DNA of 42,846 bases from Verrucomicrobiaceae bacterium UBA7681 (lineage in GTDB: Bacteria; Verrucomicrobiota; Verrucomicrobiia; Verrucomicrobiales; Verrucomicrobiaceae), in contig DLGZ01000047.1 in assembly GCA_002482965.1 (NCBI GenBank), positions 175,319 through 218,164 on the forward strand, read 5' to 3'. The notes below the pieces were generated by a model. It had not been told where the DNA came from and searched no databases. It saw only the letters and a list, made by a program, of their open reading frames with translations. Positions within the stretch are counted from its first letter, which is position 1. Every line of letters begins with the position of its first letter. A program made the translations under genes and the position numbers. Shown piece by piece: positions 39,332 through 42,846 of the stretch.

Positions 39332-41908
39332 TCAGGGTGTCACTGCGGCAGCGTCGTGGTTGACCCTGCGACCGGAGGGGTCCACCACCTCCACCGTGAC
39401 AAAGATGATAACGTTCTTGGTGCTCGTCTGCTTGGTGTTGCTCTTGAAGAGCCTGCCCACAAAAGGAAGATCCCCAAGGATCGGAACCTTGTCTTCTACC
39501 AGCGTACGATTCTCAATTTTGACCCCGCCCAGCACCACCGTTGCACCATCATACACTTTAACAGCAGTGGTTACCTTCTGCGTTTTGAAGACCGGCTGGA
39601 GGATTAAGTTGGGGGTGATCAATTGATCAGGTGAGCTAAGAGGGACGACGGCCGAAGCGTTTCCATTCGGCAACAGGATGGGCAGGACGTCCTGGCTTGC
39701 GGGCACATAAATAGGCGACCCGTAATTCACAAAGCCTTCAAACTGAGTCAGTTCTGGAGCAATCGTAAGTTCCACCGTGCGACCATCCTCTGAAATCACG
39801 GGTTCGACTTCCACCACCACCCCTGTTTTTCTCATTTCGAAGGCCGTGGGCGTTGTCGGCGTGGCAATCATCTGCTGCTGACTACTGATGGTACCACCAC
39901 CTTGCGGCAGTCTGGGTGGATCAAACTCGGTCGGGTAAATGAACTCCTGTGTCACCTCCGCGATCGCTTTGAGACCGCTCTTGGTGGTCACGCTGGGGGA
40001 GGCATTGACATCAATTCCCTTTTTCTGTGAAAGTGCGCGCAGCACTGTTTGGAATTGAGGGTCGGTAAACACTCCAGCAATGGACAGAACACCCGGTGCC
40101 ACGTTCTTGGTTCCAGTGACGGAACCGGCATTGAGCAATGAGTCCAAGGAATTGGCCGTCGTCGCATAGTCGCCAGATCGGAGACCTGCAGTGAGGGGGC
40201 CACCTGCGTAGGGATAAGGTGCCGAGGTGCCGGCTGGCAATGGGCCTGCAAAAGCTCCGTTGACGGGAAGTGCTGGAAACACCTGGTCGGTGCCTACCGT
40301 GAGAGCGGGAACAATATAGGGCGTATTAAATGGATAGTTACCTGCGCTTGTGGGTGTTCCATTTCCTGAGCTACCACCACCAATGAAGACTTTGTTATTG
40401 GTTCCGCTGCTACCCATGAGCCAGTCGAAACCCAGTTCTTCAATGTTGGTCTGATTCACTTCCAGCATTCGCACATGAATCACGGCCATCTTCGGGGAGG
40501 CTTTGGTCGCCTGCTCGACGATCATTTCGACCGTCTCCATGTTGGCGATCGTGTTCCGAACGGTCAGCGCGTTGTTTGATGAGTTGTAGCTGGCGCTTGT
40601 TCCCTCCGGGAAGGTCACTCCACGCGCTTCGAGAAACTCCTTGGCACCCAAGCGGCGAATGATCAGCCCTCCTCCTGCCGGAGCCTGAGCGCCAAAAGGA
40701 TCCGCCGGCGGAGCAGCACCCGGATCAGCTCCTGGGGAGTTCTGAATAAAATCCGGCGGCACCCGGAAGGAGCGGGTGACGACCGCACTGTTGCGCTCAC
40801 TGAAGGACACAAAGATCACCGCATGCTCATCCACCTTGTAGGCGACTCCGCAGATCTCGCTGACATAGCGCAGCAGCTCCTCCATCGGTACATTGAGAAG
40901 ATTCAGGCTTACAGGCTTGCTGCGCGCCTCAGGCGGCGCACTGACGACAAAACTGACCCCTTTGCCCTCAGGATCCAGATCACGGCTGCGAACTCGCAGC
41001 AGTTCCACCACCTCGTCCAGCGTGGCTCCGTCAAACTCGACCTTGGGAAAAGTGATGCTGCGAAGCTTTTGCGTGATTCGCTCACTCCCGGACTGCTGGT
41101 TGACGAGAGATGCCGCAGCGGCCCCAAAGAGTGAACTGCGGTCCACGTCTGTCAGGGGCACGGGATCCTCCCATGTCTGAGTCACCGCACCCAGCATTTT
41201 GGCACGCTGATGGTCGTAAGCCGCCTTATAGTACTTTTGCTTTTCCCGCTCGACGCTTTCCATGCCGCGTCGTGCGGCGCTGTTGTTGGGGTCAATGCGC
41301 AGCACATCCCGGAAAGTTGCAATGGCCTTGTCCAGATCACCGAGTTGAAGAAACGAGTTGGCCTTGAGCAGCAGCGTCTGCACGGCGCCCACGTTGTCCA
41401 CGTGCTTGGCTGTCAGTGCGGGAGGAAAGCGATCGGGGTCTGCGAGACGTTTCTTGAGCGACAACACACGCTCGTCTTTCGGTGCCACATCGGGTGCCAG
41501 CAGTTGATCCAGCACTTTGCCCGCCGCGGCAAGATCCCCCTTGGCCGCAAATTCCTGGGCCATCAGGCAGCCTGCCACCACGTAGCCATTGCGTGCAGCC
41601 AGTCGTGACTCCTGGGCAAGAGGAATGTTTGGCAGCGCTGTGTAAGTTTCCTGAAACAAGGTGAGCGCCTCAGCCGCCTTTTGCTGATCGATCAGCTGAT
41701 AACCGCGCTCGATTTCAGTATTCAGCGTGTTGACCTGAATGGCGCGGCGGCGTGCTTCGGCCTGGGCCATGGCCGAGACTGACTGGGCACCAGCAGGCAT
41801 GACTGCATTTCCGCCAAGAATGATCATCAGACACGCCACAGCGCCGCGAGTAAGCGGGCGACGTGGCAACACGGCTTCAGGATATTTCGGGAAAGGCTGC
41901 AGGAGCAT
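39332..41908 (-). CDS. Type IV pilus secretin, Amuc_1098-like, with N-terminal TPR region
   Basis: 858 aa. A basic start and hydrophobic stretch (ACLMIILGGNAVMPAGAQS) form the signal peptide. Residues about 45-230 contain helical repeats including a TPR (ANSFLQLGDLDKAIATFRDV). These are followed by STN/N-domain-like units (DEVVELLRVRSRDLD and ALTVRNTIANMETVEMIVEQ) and a C-terminal secretin gate (LSQKKGIDVNASPSVTTKSG, DGATVVLGGVKIE, VPILGDLPFVGRLF, KNVIIFVTVEVVDP). The order fits the Amuc_1098 pilus outer-membrane protein. A TTG at 41911 precedes the ATG at 41908, which is preferred. No other pilus gene is adjacent in the window. It shares a 129-bp spacer with divergent mdh. Confidence 0.9.
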   Translation of the reverse strand: MLLQPFPKYPEAVLPRRPLTRGAVACLMIILGGNAVMPAGAQSVSAMAQAEARRRAIQVNTLNTEIERGYQLIDQQKAAEALTLFQETYTALPNIPLAQESRLAARNGYVVAGCLMAQEFAAKGDLAAAGKVLDQLLAPDVAPKDERVLSLKKRLADPDRFPPALTAKHVDNVGAVQTLLLKANSFLQLGDLDKAIATFRDVLRIDPNNSAARRGMESVEREKQKYYKAAYDHQRAKMLGAVTQTWEDPVPLTDVDRSSLFGAAAASLVNQQSGSERITQKLRSITFPKVEFDGATLDEVVELLRVRSRDLDPEGKGVSFVVSAPPEARSKPVSLNLLNVPMEELLRYVSEICGVAYKVDEHAVIFVSFSERNSAVVTRSFRVPPDFIQNSPGADPGAAPPADPFGAQAPAGGGLIIRRLGAKEFLEARGVTFPEGTSASYNSSNNALTVRNTIANMETVEMIVEQATKASPKMAVIHVRMLEVNQTNIEELGFDWLMGSSGTNNKVFIGGGSSGNGTPTSAGNYPFNTPYIVPALTVGTDQVFPALPVNGAFAGPLPAGTSAPYPYAGGPLTAGLRSGDYATTANSLDSLLNAGSVTGTKNVAPGVLSIAGVFTDPQFQTVLRALSQKKGIDVNASPSVTTKSGLKAIAEVTQEFIYPTEFDPPRLPQGGGTISSQQQMIATPTTPTAFEMRKTGVVVEVEPVISEDGRTVELTIAPELTQFEGFVNYGSPIYVPASQDVLPILLPNGNASAVVPLSSPDQLITPNLILQPVFKTQKVTTAVKVYDGATVVLGGVKIENRTLVEDKVPILGDLPFVGRLFKSNTKQTSTKNVIIFVTVEVVDPSGRRVNHDAAAVTP

Positions 41909-41928
41909 CAAAATAGGGGAAATTCGAC

Positions 41929-41957
41929 TTTATAACAGGACTCGGTGTTTCGCCCAA
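41929..41957 (-). promoter_or_regulatory. Candidate promoter for the secretin gene
   Basis: On the minus strand, TTGGGC (41957-41952), a 17-bp spacer, then TATAAA (41934-41929), 20 bp before the ATG. The -10 matches five of six consensus bases, the -35 only three. Confidence 0.35.
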
Positions 41958-42037
41958 GCATTTTCTGCCATGAATCTCAGCCGGGGGTTGCCCTGCCGCC
42001 TCATCTTGCTCTGATGACTGCCCATCCCCAATCATCT

Positions 42038-42846
42038 ATGGCCAAAGCACCCATCAAAGTCGCAGTCACCGGCGCCGCCGGTCAAATCGGTTACGCTCTC
42101 CTTTTCCGCATCGCTTCCGGTGCCATGTTTGGCCCGGATCAACCGGTGATCCTTCAGCTCATCGAAGCTCCGTTTGAAAAGCCCATGGCAGCCCTCGCCG
42201 GTGTGGCGATGGAGCTCGATGACTGCGCCTTCCCGTTGCTCAAGGGCATTGTGCAGACCTCCGACCCTGCTGTGGGCTTTAAAGACGCCAACTGGTGCCT
42301 GCTCGTGGGTGCCAAGCCACGTGGCCCAGGCATGGAGCGTGCAGACCTGCTCAAGGACAACGGCAAGATTTTCATCGAACAGGGTAAAATCATCGACGCC
42401 GTCGCGGCAGATGACGCCCGCGTGGCCGTCGTTGGCAATCCGGCGAACACGAACTGCATGATCGCCGCCTCCCAGGCCAAGCGCCTCACGCCGGACCGTT
42501 TCACCGCCATGGTGCGCCTGGACCAGAACCGCGCCCAGACCCAGCTCGCCCAAAAGGCTGGCGTGGACCTCACTGAAGTGAAGGACATCTTCATCTACGG
42601 CAATCACAGCCCGACGATGTTCCCGTCCTTCGCCCATGCCACCATCGGTGGTAAGGCCGCAGCCGAAGTCATCAATGACCAGGCATGGCTCGAAGGTCCC
42701 TTCCTTGAAACCGTGGGCAAGCGTGGTGCTGCGATCATCGCCGCCCGTGGCGCTTCTTCCGCCGCCTCCGCCGCGAACGCCCTCGTCGATCACGTCCGTT
42801 CCCTTTTCACCCCTGGCGCGATCCATTCCATCGCCGTGAAGAGCAA
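42038..42846 (+). CDS. mdh: Malate dehydrogenase (partial, 3' end beyond window)
   Basis: 269 codons from ATG 42038 run off the window edge. VTGAAGQIGYALLFRIASG is the NAD-binding start of cytosolic-type (MDH type 2) malate dehydrogenases, LLVGAKPRGPGMERADLL is the mobile loop with substrate-binding Arg residues, VVGNPANTNC the next motif, and VRLDQNRAQTQLAQK the catalytic Asp-Arg region, with YGNHSPTMFPSF giving the catalytic His. It oxidises malate to oxaloacetate in the citric acid cycle. It is divergent from the secretin gene. The sequence is ordinary for the family. Confidence 0.97.
   Translation, partial: MAKAPIKVAVTGAAGQIGYALLFRIASGAMFGPDQPVILQLIEAPFEKPMAALAGVAMELDDCAFPLLKGIVQTSDPAVGFKDANWCLLVGAKPRGPGMERADLLKDNGKIFIEQGKIIDAVAADDARVAVVGNPANTNCMIAASQAKRLTPDRFTAMVRLDQNRAQTQLAQKAGVDLTEVKDIFIYGNHSPTMFPSFAHATIGGKAAAEVINDQAWLEGPFLETVGKRGAAIIAARGASSAASAANALVDHVRSLFTPGAIHSIAVKS

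Noticed and set aside
1..42846. CRISPR arrays, tRNA or rRNA genes, insertion sequences with transposases
   Set aside because: No regularly spaced direct repeats of CRISPR size, no recognisable tRNA cloverleaf or rRNA sequence and no transposase-like protein were seen on reading the gaps.

Overview
The window looks like a chromosomal segment of a GC-rich Verrucomicrobiota bacterium, probably near Prosthecobacter/Verrucomicrobium. The grounds are a type IV pilus secretin of the Akkermansia Amuc_1098 kind, a single-chain archaeal/eukaryotic-type glycyl-tRNA synthetase, a NPYxAP-type small membrane protein, HHH/OmpA envelope proteins and weak Shine-Dalgarno sites. The taxonomic call is inference from gene content; no rRNA or tRNA gene is visible.

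Layout. 1-2140: the 3' end of a TrpG/PabA glutamine amidotransferase, three small envelope or membrane proteins of unknown role, and a 179-bp palindromic repeat. 2144-6158 (minus): glycyl-tRNA synthetase, a luciferase-like flavin monooxygenase and a LysR regulator, the last divergent from a CPA2 antiporter. 6250-14783: an accessory-looking block with two CPA2 cation/proton antiporters, three flavoproteins that all carry the flavin-dependent halogenase signature WxWxIP, and an alginate-export-type outer-membrane barrel. 14862-17405: HrpB helicase. 17413-23592 (minus): envelope genes, namely a secreted VCBS-like protein, an M23-like/L,D-transpeptidase fusion, a PQQ propeller, a membrane-anchored HHH protein and an OmpA-domain protein. 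A second, partial copy of the repeat lies at 19818-19965.

23735-27688 (plus): PfkB-family kinase, an unusual 10-bp-periodic palindromic array, MenB, and AccB-AccC (biotin carrier and biotin carboxylase of acetyl-CoA carboxylase). 27720-28231 is a small membrane protein with an apparent frameshift. 28244-31939 (minus) holds signal peptidase I and a compact hdc - ACT-domain - unknown gene group. 32116-36813 (minus) is the most novel part: two adjacent genes, 27 bp apart, each joining an alpha/beta-hydrolase-like region to a C-terminal caspase-like (C14) protease. One has an intact GHSAG nucleophile elbow; in the other the serine position reads glycine. An AT-rich leader with a near-perfect 20-bp palindrome precedes the pair. 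37125-42846: LepA, a pterin-4a-carbinolamine dehydratase, the secretin and the start of malate dehydrogenase.

Core metabolism and translation genes (glyS, menB, accBC, lepB, lepA, mdh) are scattered among accessory islands. Those most worth following are the caspase-hydrolase pair, the triple halogenase-like/antiporter block and the repeat families.
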